A DNA stretch of 64,000 nucleotides. Source: Elusimicrobiota bacterium. Lineage in GTDB: Bacteria > Elusimicrobiota > Elusimicrobia > UBA1565 > UBA9628. The translations under genes were made by a program, and so were the position numbers. The DNA lies in assembly GCA_028868375.1 (NCBI GenBank), contig JAGWUP010000001.1, positions 124,001 to 188,000 on the forward strand, written 5' to 3'. Position 1 is the stretch's first letter; each line of letters starts with the position of its first letter. Below the pieces are notes generated by a model. It was given only the letters and a program-made list of their open reading frames with translations. It did not search any database and was not told the DNA's origin. Shown piece after piece: positions 39,710 to 50,000 of this stretch.

Positions 39710-41518
39710 ATGAGCGAGCCGGCGCTCCTGCGCAATTTCTCCATCATCGCGCACATCGACCACGGCAAATCGACCTTGGCCGACCGCCTGTTGGAGGCGA
39801 CCGGGACGATCGCCAAGCGGGAGATGCAAGAGCAGATCATGGACTCGATGGAGCTCGAGCGGGAGCGCGGGATCACGATCAAGGCCAAGGCGGTCCGGAT
39901 GCGGCACGCCCTCGCGGCCGGACGGGAGTACACGCTCAATCTCATCGACACGCCCGGGCACGTGGATTTCACCTACGAGGTTTCCCGCGCCTTGGCGGCT
40001 TGCGAGGGGGCGCTGCTGGTCGTCGACGCCACCCAGGGCATCCAAGCCCAGACCATCGCCAATCTTCATTTGGCCAATGAGGTCGGGCTCAAAGTCATCC
40101 CGGTCATCAACAAGATCGACTTGCCCTCGGCGGATGTCGATGGGACCGCGGAGCAGATTTTCGACATCCTTCATCTGCTGGAAGAGCCGCTTTTGGTCAG
40201 CGCCAAGCAGGGTATCGGAGTGGACGCGACCTTGAAGGCCATTGTAGAGCGCCTGCCGCCGCCGGTCGGCGACGCGGCCAAGCCCATCGCCGCCTTGGTG
40301 TTCGATTCCACCTTCAGCTCTTATCGCGGAGTCGTGCTCCTGGTCCGCGTCGTCGACGGGGCGATCCGCCAGGGCGTCAAGGCGCGGTTTTTCTCGACGG
40401 GGCTGGAGGTCGTCATCGAGGAGGTCGGTTATTTGACCCCGCGCCAGACACCGGCCGAGCAGCTGTCGGCGGGGGAAGTCGGCTACGTGATCACCGGGAT
40501 CAAGGACATCCATCAATTCCGGGTCGGCGACACGATCATGGAGGCGGCCCGCCCGCTCTCCGCCCCCCTGCCGGGCTACAAGGAAGCCAAGCCGGTCGTC
40601 TTCGCCGGCGTGTTCCCGATCAACGCCTCCGACTATCCCCAGCTCAAGGCGGCCCTGGAGAAGCTGAATCTGGAGGACAGCTCGTTCAATTATTTTCCGG
40701 AGAACTCGGAGGCCTTGGGCTTCGGCTATCGCCTCGGATTCTTGGGCCTGTTGCACATGGATATCATCAAGGAGCGCCTGGAGCGGGAGTTCGGCCTAGC
40801 CCTGATCATCACGGCCCCGAACGTCGTCTATCGGGTCCAGACCCGCGATTCGCAGTGGCATGTCGTCGACAATCCGGCGAAGTTCCCGCCGCACGGCGAG
40901 ATACTGATCGTCGAAGAACCCTACGTGCTGATGACGATCATCCTCCCCATAGAGCATCAAGAGGGAGTCTTGAACCTTCTCAAGGACCGCCGCGGCGTTC
41001 ACGTCGGCGTGGAGTATCTCGCGGCCTCGCGGATGATGGTCAGCTACCAGCTGCCCTTGGGAGAGATGGTCGTCAACTTCTATGATCGCCTGAAATCCGT
41101 CTCGAAGGGCTACGCCTCGATGGACTATCAACCGATCGGCTACAAGCCCGCCGAGATGGTCCGACTCGAGATATTGATCCATGGCGAGCCGGTGGACGCC
41201 TTAAACCAGATCGTCCACAAGGACAAGGCCTACGCGGTGGGCAAGGCGATGTGCGCCAAGCTCAAGGAGCTGATCGACCGGCAGAACTTCGAGGTGGCGA
41301 TCCAGGCGCGCATCGGCGGCAAGATCATCGCCCGCGAGACGCTCGGCGCGCGCCGCAAGGACGTGCTGGCCAAGTGCTACGGGGGCGACATCACGCGCAA
41401 GCGGAAACTGCTCGAGAAGCAGAAGGAAGGAAAGAGGCGGGCTAAACTCCTGGGATCCGTCGAGATCAACCAAGAGGCCTTTCTGGCCGTGCTCAAGCTC
41501 GACGAGGGAAGGAAATAA
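39710..41518 (+). CDS. lepA: Elongation factor 4 (LepA)
   Basis: A 602-residue translational GTPase. G1 is AHIDHGKSTLADRLLEATG, the G2/switch region is RERGITIKAKAVRM, G3 is DTPGHVDF and G4 is NKIDLPSA. The LepA-specific C-terminal domain is present near the end. LepA acts in initiation or 30S maturation and on stalled ribosomes. ATG at 39710, two bases after ptsI. The pairing with lepB, one base of overlap downstream, is a classic arrangement. Confidence 0.96.
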   Translation: MSEPALLRNFSIIAHIDHGKSTLADRLLEATGTIAKREMQEQIMDSMELERERGITIKAKAVRMRHALAAGREYTLNLIDTPGHVDFTYEVSRALAACEGALLVVDATQGIQAQTIANLHLANEVGLKVIPVINKIDLPSADVDGTAEQIFDILHLLEEPLLVSAKQGIGVDATLKAIVERLPPPVGDAAKPIAALVFDSTFSSYRGVVLLVRVVDGAIRQGVKARFFSTGLEVVIEEVGYLTPRQTPAEQLSAGEVGYVITGIKDIHQFRVGDTIMEAARPLSAPLPGYKEAKPVVFAGVFPINASDYPQLKAALEKLNLEDSSFNYFPENSEALGFGYRLGFLGLLHMDIIKERLEREFGLALIITAPNVVYRVQTRDSQWHVVDNPAKFPPHGEILIVEEPYVLMTIILPIEHQEGVLNLLKDRRGVHVGVEYLAASRMMVSYQLPLGEMVVNFYDRLKSVSKGYASMDYQPIGYKPAEMVRLEILIHGEPVDALNQIVHKDKAYAVGKAMCAKLKELIDRQNFEVAIQARIGGKIIARETLGARRKDVLAKCYGGDITRKRKLLEKQKEGKRRAKLLGSVEINQEAFLAVLKLDEGRK

Positions 41519-42522
41519 TGGAAGAACGTTTGTTTTTCATCGGCGTGGTGATGGGGCTCTTCGCGTGGTTCAGCAGGAAATTCAAGCGCGCGGGCGCCCT
41601 CGACACCCCGGCCAAGATCGGCCTGTGGCATGGGGTCTTCTGCGCCATGGCGGGTTTCTCGGTGACGATGGTGCTGGTGATGTCGATGCAGACGAACGCG
41701 CGTTTCGCGGCGATCACCGGGGACATCATGTCGACCACGGAGCTCTACAGCAGCCTCGCGGCGGCGGTCGTGCTGGGCTTGCTCGGGTTCTGGCGCGGCT
41801 ATGCCAAGCCGTTGAAGCCGTCGACGCGCGACTATTTTCTCAACGAGGATTCCGAATGGTCAGAGACGGTTTTCTCGGCCGTGCTGCTGGCCGCCGCGCT
41901 GATGTATTTCGTGATCCAGGCTTTTAAGATCCCTTCGGGGTCGATGGAAAGCACGCTGCAGATCGGCGACCACCTCTTCGTCAACAAGTTCATCTACGGC
42001 CTGCGCGTGCCCCTGGCCGACAAGCGCATCTTCCCGGTCAGGAAGGTCGAGCGCGGCGACGTCATCGTCTTTCAGTTCCCCGTGGACGACCCGCGGGAGG
42101 TGCACTGCGGCAGCGTGCAGTACCGCAAGGATTTCATCAAGAGGGTGATCGGCCTGCCGGGCGAGACGGTGCAGGTCAAGGCGGGGCACGTGTTCATCAA
42201 CGGAAAGGAGTTGGAGCCGGAGCCATACGCCCAGTATCTGGACGGTCCATACCGCCAGCCGGAGTCCGTGCACGCCGCCGATCTCTCCCCGTCTCGATAC
42301 CAGAGCATCTGGCAGCACCATCAATTGGACCACGAGCTGGAGGACATCGAGCGCGACTACTTCGGCCCGGTGAAGGTGCCGCCGCGCTCCTATTTCGTCA
42401 TGGGCGACAATCGCGACCGCTCTTGCGACTCGCGCTATTGGGGGCCGGTCGAGTCGAAGTATTTGAAGGGGAAGGCCTGGTTCATTTATTGGCCGCCGTC
42501 GCGAATGCGCATCATCCATTGA
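41518..42522 (+). CDS. lepB: Signal peptidase I
   Basis: A 334-residue type I signal peptidase. The catalytic Ser lies in IPSGSMESTLQIGDHLFVNK, the general-base Lys in KDFIKRVIGLPGET, and GDNRDRSCDSRYWGPV is the conserved box. Unlike a typical short form, residues 1-125 add two or more extra transmembrane segments and a loop before the catalytic helix (MYFVIQAF). It cleaves exported proteins at the membrane. One-base overlap with lepA and with the NfeD gene. Confidence 0.95.
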   Translation: MEERLFFIGVVMGLFAWFSRKFKRAGALDTPAKIGLWHGVFCAMAGFSVTMVLVMSMQTNARFAAITGDIMSTTELYSSLAAAVVLGLLGFWRGYAKPLKPSTRDYFLNEDSEWSETVFSAVLLAAALMYFVIQAFKIPSGSMESTLQIGDHLFVNKFIYGLRVPLADKRIFPVRKVERGDVIVFQFPVDDPREVHCGSVQYRKDFIKRVIGLPGETVQVKAGHVFINGKELEPEPYAQYLDGPYRQPESVHAADLSPSRYQSIWQHHQLDHELEDIERDYFGPVKVPPRSYFVMGDNRDRSCDSRYWGPVESKYLKGKAWFIYWPPSRMRIIH

Positions 42523-43811
42523 TGAAAGCCGCGTTGATGGCTTTGGGATTGGGGCTGGCCGCTGCCGTCGCTTCGGCCGCGCCTCCGCCGCTGGTCCTGG
42601 AAGCGTCCTACGAGGGAGTCATCAGCCCTCCGGCGGCGGAATACTTGGAAGGGGCCGTCGACTCCTGCGAGCGGCGCGATTGCGCGGCGCTTCTGGTGCG
42701 CCTGGACACGCCCGGCGGGCTTGACGCCTCGATGCGGGGGATCGTCAAGGCTTTCTTGTCGTCGACCGTGCCGATCATCGTGTACGTCGCGCCGGCGGGG
42801 GCGCGTGCCGCCTCGGCCGGGGTCTTCATCACCATGGCGGCGGACGTGGCGGCGATGGCTCCCGGGACCAACATCGGGGCGGCCCATCCGGTCGAGTTGG
42901 GGGGGCTTGCCGGCGGCGGGGCGAAGCCGGACGCCGTCATGGAGACCAAGATCGCCAACGACGCCGTCGCCTATCTGGAGGCGATCGCGGCCAAGCGCGG
43001 GCGCAACGCGTCCTGGGCCCAATACGTCATCTTGCGCAGCAGCTCGGTGCCGGCGGCCGAGGCGGAGCGACTTGGCGTCGTCGACCTGCGGGCCGACAGC
43101 GTCCTGGATCTGCTGGCCAAGCTCGACGGGCGCAAGCTCGAGGGCCGGGCCAAGCCCTTGGCGCTCAAGGGGGCCCGCGTCGAGGAATTGCCGATGACGG
43201 CCCGGCAGCGGCTCTTGGCCGCCGTCAGCGATCCCAACGTGGCGATGATCCTGATGACGCTCGGCGTGACCGGGCTGCTCATCGAGCTCTACAGTCCCGG
43301 CTTGATTTTGCCCGGAATCGTCGGGACGGTCAGCCTGGTGCTGGCCTTCTACTCTTTCCAGACGTTGTCGGCCGGCTACGCGGGCTTGGCGCTCATGGGG
43401 CTGGGAGTCCTGTTCATGCTGCTGGAACTTAAGTACCACTCCTTCGGCCTGCTCGCCCTCTCGGGAGCCGCGGCGGTGATCTTCGGCGCCGTGATGGTGT
43501 CGCGAGGGACGCCGGGCGTCGGGATCTCTCGCCTCACCCTGGCCGGCAGCGTCGCGACGCTCTTGGGAGTCGTCGGCGGCCTTTTGCTGTTCGCGCGCTC
43601 GGTGCTCAGGCGCAATCCGCGCACCGGCATCGAGTCGCTGCTCGGAGGCTTCGCCGTCGCCCAGACCGAGCTTTCTCCGCGCGGGTCGATCTTGTTCGGC
43701 AGCGAGACTTGGAGCGCCGTCTCCGGCGAGGGCCCGATCCCGGCCGGGACCGACGTCGAGATCGTCGGTCACGATGGCCTGACGCTGACGGTGCGGCGCA
43801 AGCGGACTTGA
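42522..43811 (+). CDS. NfeD-family membrane-bound serine protease (ClpP class)
   Basis: A 429-residue protein with a signal peptide (MKAALMALGLGLAAAVASAA). A ClpP-like protease domain has DTPGGL, VYVAPAGARAASAGVFITMA (catalytic Ser in ASAG) and GTNIGAAHPV. A membrane region of several helices spans residues ~240-370. The last ~60 residues form the NfeD OB fold (TDVEIVGHDGLTLTVRRK). Family members work with stomatin-like proteins; a partner stomatin gene is not beside it. ATG at 42522, overlapping lepB by one base. Confidence 0.9.
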   Translation: MKAALMALGLGLAAAVASAAPPPLVLEASYEGVISPPAAEYLEGAVDSCERRDCAALLVRLDTPGGLDASMRGIVKAFLSSTVPIIVYVAPAGARAASAGVFITMAADVAAMAPGTNIGAAHPVELGGLAGGGAKPDAVMETKIANDAVAYLEAIAAKRGRNASWAQYVILRSSSVPAAEAERLGVVDLRADSVLDLLAKLDGRKLEGRAKPLALKGARVEELPMTARQRLLAAVSDPNVAMILMTLGVTGLLIELYSPGLILPGIVGTVSLVLAFYSFQTLSAGYAGLALMGLGVLFMLLELKYHSFGLLALSGAAAVIFGAVMVSRGTPGVGISRLTLAGSVATLLGVVGGLLLFARSVLRRNPRTGIESLLGGFAVAQTELSPRGSILFGSETWSAVSGEGPIPAGTDVEIVGHDGLTLTVRRKRT

Positions 43812-44830
43812 GCGCCGAGCGGCCCTGCCCGGCCTGCGCGGAGGCGGCGGGCGCGGATTTCGTCGAGGAGCATCTCGATCCCATAGGGGGCGGCCGCTAT
43901 CGGCTGCTGCTCTGTCGCGGCTGCGGCGTTGTGTTCTCGGAGCCGCGCGAGGCCGTCGGCGCCGATTGGTACGAGAAGGCGGCGCCGCTGCGCGCGCGAG
44001 AGGCCCGAGCGCGCGGCGCGGGCGTCGATTGGCGCTACGAGCGCTTCCTCGCCGAAGGGCTGCCGCCGGGCAGGCTGCTTGACGTAGGATGCGGAGGCGG
44101 CGATTTTCTCCTCTTGGCCCAGGCGCGCGGCTTCTCGGTCGCCGGCGTTGATTACGACCGTCGGATGGTCGAGTTGGCGCTGGCCCGCGGCGTGGCGGAC
44201 GCGGAGTGCGCCGGCCTCCATGAATTTTGCGCTCGCCGCGCCGCGGCTGAATTGGACTACGCGACGCTTTTCGACGTCCTCGAGCACCTGCCCGAGCCGC
44301 GGCGGCTGGCGCTCGAGCTCAGGCGCCTGCTCAGGCCGGGCGGCTACCTCGCCGTTACGCTGCCCAACGCCGAGCGTCCGCTGCCCTGGCGCCGCGAGGA
44401 GCACGATTATCCGCCGCACCATTTCACCCGCTGGACCCCGATCGCGCTGAGAGGGTTTCTGGAGCGTTGCGGCTTCGAGACGGTCCGCCAAGACGTTTCC
44501 AGGGTGAGACTGCGCTATCTCGCCGACCACGCCTTCTATTACGGCTTGGCGCCCGGACCGCTGCGGCTGGTCAAACGGATGCTGTTCGGCCGCCAGGCTG
44601 GGACGATCAGCGAGTTGTACGCGGCCGCGCCTGGAGGGTCCAGCCCCCTGCGCGGCGCGCTTTCCGACAAGCTGACCCGCCAGAAGCTGGCCGATGCGGC
44701 GAAGGCCGCCTGCTCTCTGGTGACCTATCCGACGGCCCTGGCGCAGATGGCTTGGTACGCGGCGGCCCGGCGCCGCGGCGGGGATTGCCTCTACACGCTG
44801 GCCAGACGCAAGCCCGCTACGCGGGCTTAG
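43808..44830 (+). CDS. Class I SAM-dependent methyltransferase with N-terminal zinc ribbon
   Basis: A 340-residue protein. CPACAEA and CRGCGVVF at residues 6-40 form a likely zinc ribbon. LLDVGCGGGDFLLLA is SAM motif I, DYATLFDVLEHLPEPRRL is the acidic motif, and LLRPGGYLAVTLPN is motif post-III. This is the layout of methyltransferases that act on polyprenyl- or nucleotide-linked sugars and on lipid or O-antigen precursors. The start is a TTG at 43808 overlapping the NfeD stop; no better start exists without a long overlap, so it is tentative. The stop borders the MITE-like element. Confidence 0.85.
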   Translation: MSAERPCPACAEAAGADFVEEHLDPIGGGRYRLLLCRGCGVVFSEPREAVGADWYEKAAPLRAREARARGAGVDWRYERFLAEGLPPGRLLDVGCGGGDFLLLAQARGFSVAGVDYDRRMVELALARGVADAECAGLHEFCARRAAAELDYATLFDVLEHLPEPRRLALELRRLLRPGGYLAVTLPNAERPLPWRREEHDYPPHHFTRWTPIALRGFLERCGFETVRQDVSRVRLRYLADHAFYYGLAPGPLRLVKRMLFGRQAGTISELYAAAPGGSSPLRGALSDKLTRQKLADAAKAACSLVTYPTALAQMAWYAAARRRGGDCLYTLARRKPATRA

Positions 44831-45096
44831 GCGCTGTCAAGTAATAACATGAACACTCTGCCGGGCGCGATTTTGGAGCGAGCCGAGGAGTGAGGAGCGA
44901 GCATAGCGGTCGCTATGTGAGCGACGAACGACGAAGGCGCAGCCCAAAAGCGCCCCGGCCCTACGGGGAGGCCCGAGCTTGGCCGATTTCCGCGTTGCTC
45001 ATCGCTTACATGCCTAGCGGCATGCTCGCTCTTCGCGCCTTGAAATCGTCTCAAGCTCGGGCCTCCAGAGTGTCCATGTTATTACTTGACAGCGCC
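44830..45096. mobile_element. MITE-like element with 31-bp terminal inverted repeats
   Basis: The ends 44830-44860 and 45066-45096 are reverse complements over 31 bp with one mismatch, beginning GGCGCTGTCAAGTAATAACA. TTA flanks both sides (44827-44829 and 45097-45099), a likely 3-bp target duplication. The 205-bp middle also folds on itself and contains two small perfect hairpins (CATAGCG/CGCTATG and CATGCC/GGCATG). No transposase is encoded, so it would need one in trans. It abuts the last gene of a long operon and lies 80 bp before tolC. Confidence 0.85.
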
Positions 45097-45176
45097 TTAG
45101 GACCTGCCGCGGAACATTGCGAAAATGTAATGCGGGCGCAAGACTGCGGCAAGCGTGAAGTGTCATAATCGAGGCG

Positions 45177-46427
45177 ATGCTCGCTTCGTGCCTTGCGCTC
45201 GCGCTGCTCGCCGCGCCCGCGCGCGCCGCCGCCCCCTTGACGTTGTCCGACTGCGTGAGCCTGGCGGAAAACCGGTCCGTCCAGGCCGTGGCGGCCGCCC
45301 TGGCCGAACGCCAGGCGCTCTTCGCCAAAAAGGCCGCCGACAGCGCGCGGCTTCCGCGGCTCTTCGCTTTCGGGCAGCTCCTGCGCTCCGATGACGCCAC
45401 GACCAACCTTCCCGACGACAACAACGCGACCGTAGCCCTTGAGCAGCGCCTCTATCCGTTCGACGCGGGCTGGCGGCGCGTGGCCGAGCGGGATGCCCTC
45501 TATCACGCCGCCGTGCTCGAGCGCATCGCCACGACCCAGGACGTGGCCCTGGCCGTCCGGCGCCTCTTTTTCGCCATCCTGCAAGACGAGGACGCCATCG
45601 AAAGCATCGACCAGGTCCAGGAGCAGTTTCACAGGCTGCTGCTGACGGTTCTGCCGAAGTTCACCATCGGCAACGCCCCGGCCTTCGACCCCGTGAAGGT
45701 CCGCATTAGTCTCGCCGACCTCGCGCGCACGCGGGAGCTGGCCCAGGCCCGGCTCGACCAAGAGCGCGAGACCCTGGCCCAGGTCATCGGCTCCACCGAG
45801 GCCGCCACCCTGGCCCTCTCGCCCGTCTCCGGAACGCCCGCCGGGCCCGGCCCGGATTTTGCGGCGCAGGTCCTGGCCTCCAACGCCGCCTTGCAGGCGC
45901 AGGCCGCGCGCGTCGACGCCGCCGAGCTCGGCGTCAAGGCGGCGCGGGCGCTGCGCTATCCAAGCCTCCTGGGCCATCTCGACTACAACTACGCCGCCCA
46001 GGCGACTTCCCAGATGACCCCGGGCTGGACGGCCTCGCTGGGCCTCGAGCTGCCGCTCTTCGACTGGGGGGGGATCTCGGCGCGGGTGGCTCAAAAGCGC
46101 GCCGCCGCCGACGCCGAGCGCAACGCCCTCGACGCCGATCGGCAGCGGGTGCTGGCCTCGCTGGCGGGCGCGCTCTCGCGCGCCAAGGCCCACGAGGACG
46201 ACGAGCAGCGACTCTCCCGCCTGCTGCCCCAGGTCAAGCGCATCGCCCTGGAGGGCGCGCGCCGCTACCGCGTCGGCGCCACCGGCATCTTGGAAGCCAC
46301 AGATGCCATCGACCTCTGGCTCAACACCCTGCTCCAGGAGCGCGCCGCCTACTACGGCTACCTGGCGGACCTCGCCCTGCTGCAAAAGCTCTCCGGGGGA
46401 ACGCTGAAGGTTTCCTATGAGCGCTAG
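45177..46427 (+). CDS. TolC-family outer-membrane channel protein
   Basis: A 416-residue TolC/OprM-type protein with a signal peptide (MLASCLALALLAAPARA). After it comes LTLSDCVSLAENRSVQAVAAAL, the repeat start of TolC, then long amphipathic helices (about residues 40-230 and 260-410) and LRYPSLLGHLDYNYAA as a strand segment. It forms the outer-membrane end of the pump encoded downstream. Its end overlaps the adaptor gene by 11 bp. Confidence 0.9.
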   Translation: MLASCLALALLAAPARAAAPLTLSDCVSLAENRSVQAVAAALAERQALFAKKAADSARLPRLFAFGQLLRSDDATTNLPDDNNATVALEQRLYPFDAGWRRVAERDALYHAAVLERIATTQDVALAVRRLFFAILQDEDAIESIDQVQEQFHRLLLTVLPKFTIGNAPAFDPVKVRISLADLARTRELAQARLDQERETLAQVIGSTEAATLALSPVSGTPAGPGPDFAAQVLASNAALQAQAARVDAAELGVKAARALRYPSLLGHLDYNYAAQATSQMTPGWTASLGLELPLFDWGGISARVAQKRAAADAERNALDADRQRVLASLAGALSRAKAHEDDEQRLSRLLPQVKRIALEGARRYRVGATGILEATDAIDLWLNTLLQERAAYYGYLADLALLQKLSGGTLKVSYER

Positions 46428-47064
46428 GCTTGCGTCCGCGGGCCTGCTGAGCGCATTGCTGCTGTCTGCCTGCGGCGGCGGCAAGCCCGTCTCCATCGCC
46501 AAGGTTGAGGACGTCCCGGAGCTGGCCTCCGCCGCGCTCACCACGATGCCCGAGCAGGTGCCCGCCTACGGCATCGCGCTGGACGGTGGGACCGCGCCCG
46601 GCTTCGAGGTCACCATCGAGGCCGGAGACAGCGCGCTGGTCCATCCGGGACAGCGCGCCTTCGCCTACGTCCTGCCCTCCACGGCCCCCGTGGCCTGCCG
46701 CGTCACGCGCATCCTGCGCGGGGTCAGCGCCGAGACGGGGCAGTCCATCGCATGGCTGGCCCCCGTCGCGCGCGGCCTCGTCGCGCCCAACGACTTCGTC
46801 TCGGCCCGGATCACGGTGGCCGTGCGCCGCGGCGTGCTGACGGTGCCCGCCGCCGCCGTCATGGTCCGCGACGGCAAGACCATGGTGGTGCGCCAAGCAA
46901 AAGGACCCGACGGGAAGGTCTATTATCAGGCCGTGCCCGTCAAGACCGGCATGGCGGCGGGCGGACGCTTGGAGATCGTCTCCGGCCTCAAGCCCGGCGA
47001 GCGGGTCGCCGTCTCCGGCGCCGTGGGGCTGCTCAACCCCGACTTCAAGGCCTTGGCCGACTGA
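46417..47064 (+). CDS. Short lipoprotein periplasmic adaptor (membrane fusion protein)
   Basis: A 215-residue lipoprotein. Residues 1-20 end in the lipobox LLLSAC. The mature part has the barrel and membrane-proximal parts of an RND adaptor, ending GLKPGERVAVSGAVGLLNPDF, and RGVLTVPAAAVMVRDG is the usual beta-barrel segment. The long alpha-helical hairpin and most of the lipoyl domain, normally ~120-150 residues, are missing, so it is about half the normal length. It lies between tolC and the RND gene, so the role is clear, but the contact with TolC must differ. Confidence 0.75.
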   Translation: MSARLASAGLLSALLLSACGGGKPVSIAKVEDVPELASAALTTMPEQVPAYGIALDGGTAPGFEVTIEAGDSALVHPGQRAFAYVLPSTAPVACRVTRILRGVSAETGQSIAWLAPVARGLVAPNDFVSARITVAVRRGVLTVPAAAVMVRDGKTMVVRQAKGPDGKVYYQAVPVKTGMAAGGRLEIVSGLKPGERVAVSGAVGLLNPDFKALAD

Positions 47065-50000
47065 TGCTCAAGCGATTCGAGAAGCTCTTGGGCGGCGTCC
47101 TCGAGGCTCCCTCCCTCGTGGCCCTGGGCGTGATCCTCGTCGTCGTGCTGGCCGTCGTCCTGGCTCCCGGCCTCAAGGTCGATCTCTTCCCGCCGCTCGA
47201 CTTCCCCGTCCTCGACGTCAGCGTCGAGGTGCCGAGCTTCTCCTCGTTGGAGATGGAGCGCCAAGTCACGCTCCCCATCGAAAGCGCCGCCTCGGGCGTG
47301 CTGGGAGTGCGGCGCGTCTATTCCACCTCCGGCACGGGCATCGCGCTCGTCGGAGTGCAGTTTCAGTGGGGAACGGACATGCTGATGGCCCGGCAGCTGC
47401 TCACCCAGGCCCTCGCGTCCATCCAAGGCGACCTGCCGGCCGGGACCCAGCCCGACATCGAGAACCTCAGCGCCACGCTGGCCATGATCGAGGGCTACGC
47501 CATCCAAGGCGGTCGCGATCCCGTCGCCCTGCGCGACTTGGCCATCTATGACCTCAAGCCGCGCCTCCAGCGCGTGCCCGGCGTCTACAAGGTCCTCATC
47601 AAGGGTGGAAAGATCCTCGAGTACGCCGTCTACCCCAACCCCAGCCTGATGATCAAGTTCGGCGTCGCGCTCGACGAGCTGCGCGCCGCGCTTGAGGCCA
47701 ACAACATCCTCTCGAGCCCCGGCATCGTCAACGACCACCAGCAGGAGCTGGTCCTGCACTCCAACGGCCAATACGCCGGCCCCAAGGAGGTCGGCGAGAC
47801 CGTCATCGCCGTCAAGAACGGCGTCCCCGTCCGCGTCAAGGACGTGGCGCGCGTCGCCGACGCCTATCAGTGGCAGCGCGGCGACACCTCGGAGGACGGC
47901 AAGCCCGCCCTTCTGGTCAACATCCTCAAGCAGCCCAGCTTCGACACCGGCGCGGTGGCCAAGGGCGTGGCCTCCGTGATGGCGCGCTTTGAGAAAGGGC
48001 TGCCCGAGGGCTACAGCGTGCGCAACTATTACGATCAGGCCGGGCTGGTCCGCGACTCCATCGCCAGCGTCAAGGAGGCCGTCGAGATCGGGGCCTTCTT
48101 CGTCGTCGTCGTGCTTCTGCTCTTCCTGCGCCATTTTCGCAGCACCGTCATCGCGGCGTTGAGCATCCCTCTCTCGGTGCTGACGGCCCTGGTGGCCATG
48201 CGGCTTTTCGGAGTCGGCGTCAACATCATGTCGCTGGGAGGCCTTGCCATCGGCACGGCCATCATCGTCGACAACACCATCATCGTGCTCGAAAACGTCT
48301 TCCGCTGGCTGGCCACTCCGGCCCTTTGCAGGGGCCGCGGCAAGCTCGAGGTGGTGGCCGCCGCCTGCGCCGAGGTGGCCACGCCTGTGTTCTCCTCGAC
48401 CTTGGCCAACATAGCGATCTTCCTGCCCATGGTCATGGTGGCGGGGCTTCCCGGCAGGCTCTTCGCTCCCGTCAGCGCCACGGTGAGCTTCGCCCTGCTC
48501 GCCTCCTTGGTGGTCGCCCTGACGGCCATCCCCATCATGGCCGACAAATGGCTGGGCGGCCATGACCTGCCCGAGGAGAAGGAAGGCCTCCTGCATCGCC
48601 TCTACGACGCCGCGCTCAAGCCGGCCTTCCAGCATCCCAAGCTCACCGTCTTTCTAGGCCTTCTGCCCGTGGCGTTCGCCGTCCTGGCCTTCGCCCGTCT
48701 CGACACCTCCTTCCTGCCCGCCTTGGACGAGGGCGCCCTGCTCATCCAGACGGACATGCCCATGGGCACCTCCCTGGCCGAGGCGGAGAAGCTCAACGCC
48801 AAGATCGAGCGCTGGGCCGAAAAGCTGCCGGGAGTGGTCAACGTCGTAAGAAGCACCGGCCACGCTCCCGGCGCCGAGGACACCGACAACGTCAACCACA
48901 GCGACATCATGCTCAAGCTCATGCCAAAGAACCAGCGGCCCCTGGGCGTCGAAGACCTCGTCGCCAAGCTCAGCGCGCAGACCGACGCCATGCCCAACGT
49001 CCTCGTCAACTATTTGATGCCGCTGGCCGACAAGATCAACGACGCCTTGGGCGGCGTGCCGGCCGACATCGGCGTCGACCTCTACGGCCAGCGCCTGGGC
49101 GTCCTCCACCAATACGCCGCCCGGCTCATGCCCAAGCTACAAAGGATCCAGGGCTTGGTCGATCTTCGCCCGCCCACGGACATGCCGGTGCCCTCGCTTC
49201 AGGTGACGATCGACAAAGAGGAGGCCGGCCGCCTGGGAATCTCGGGCCAGGCGATCCACGAAGCCTTGCAGGCCTTCTCCTCGGGACTGGCGGTCACGGG
49301 CGTGCGCCAGCTCCAGAAGATCATTGAGGTCGTCATCCACTACACGCCGGCCGGCCAGAACCTGGACTTGGAAGCCCTCAAGAGCCTGCCGCTGAAAACG
49401 GCGGGGGCAAGCACCGTCCCGCTGGAGCAGGTGGCCGCGGTGGGCTACGGCGCCGTGCCAAGCCAGATCCAGCACGACCACATGACGCGAAAGATCGTGC
49501 TGTCGGCCAACGTTCGCGGGCGCAACGCCAACAGCGTCGCCGCCGACGTGGCGGCCGCCGCGGACTCTCTGCGCCTGCCGACGGGCTACTCCTGGAGCTT
49601 CTCCGGCCGCTACGCCTCGCAGCAGAGCGCCATGAGCAACATGGCCCAAGTGCTGTTTCTGGCCGTCACGATCGTCGGCGTCATCCTGTGGCTGGAGTTC
49701 GGCTCCTTCGGCCAGGTGGGGCTGGTGCTGCTGACCATTCCCCTGGCCTCGGTGGGCGCCGTCATCGCGCTCTGGCTGACGCGCCAGACCATCAACGTCT
49801 CCTCGATGATCGGCGCCGTGCTCCTGGTGGGAATCGTCGTGCGCAACGGCATCATGCTCCTCGACTACATGAATCTCAAGCTCGACGAGGGCGCGCCAGT
49901 GCGCGAGGCCGTCCACGCCGCCTCGATGAAGCGCCTGCGCCCCATCCTCATGACGGCCGCCGTGATGATCCTGGGCATGCTCCCGCTGGCCGTCGGCTGG

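Noticed and set aside
45051-46544. A 497-codon minus-strand frame opposite tolC
   Set aside because: Antisense shadow of tolC; it begins inside the adaptor gene and ends within the MITE-like element.
46926-48635. A 569-codon minus-strand open frame opposite the RND permease
   Set aside because: Full of His/Asp/Gly runs typical of shadow frames, with no start region or family resemblance.
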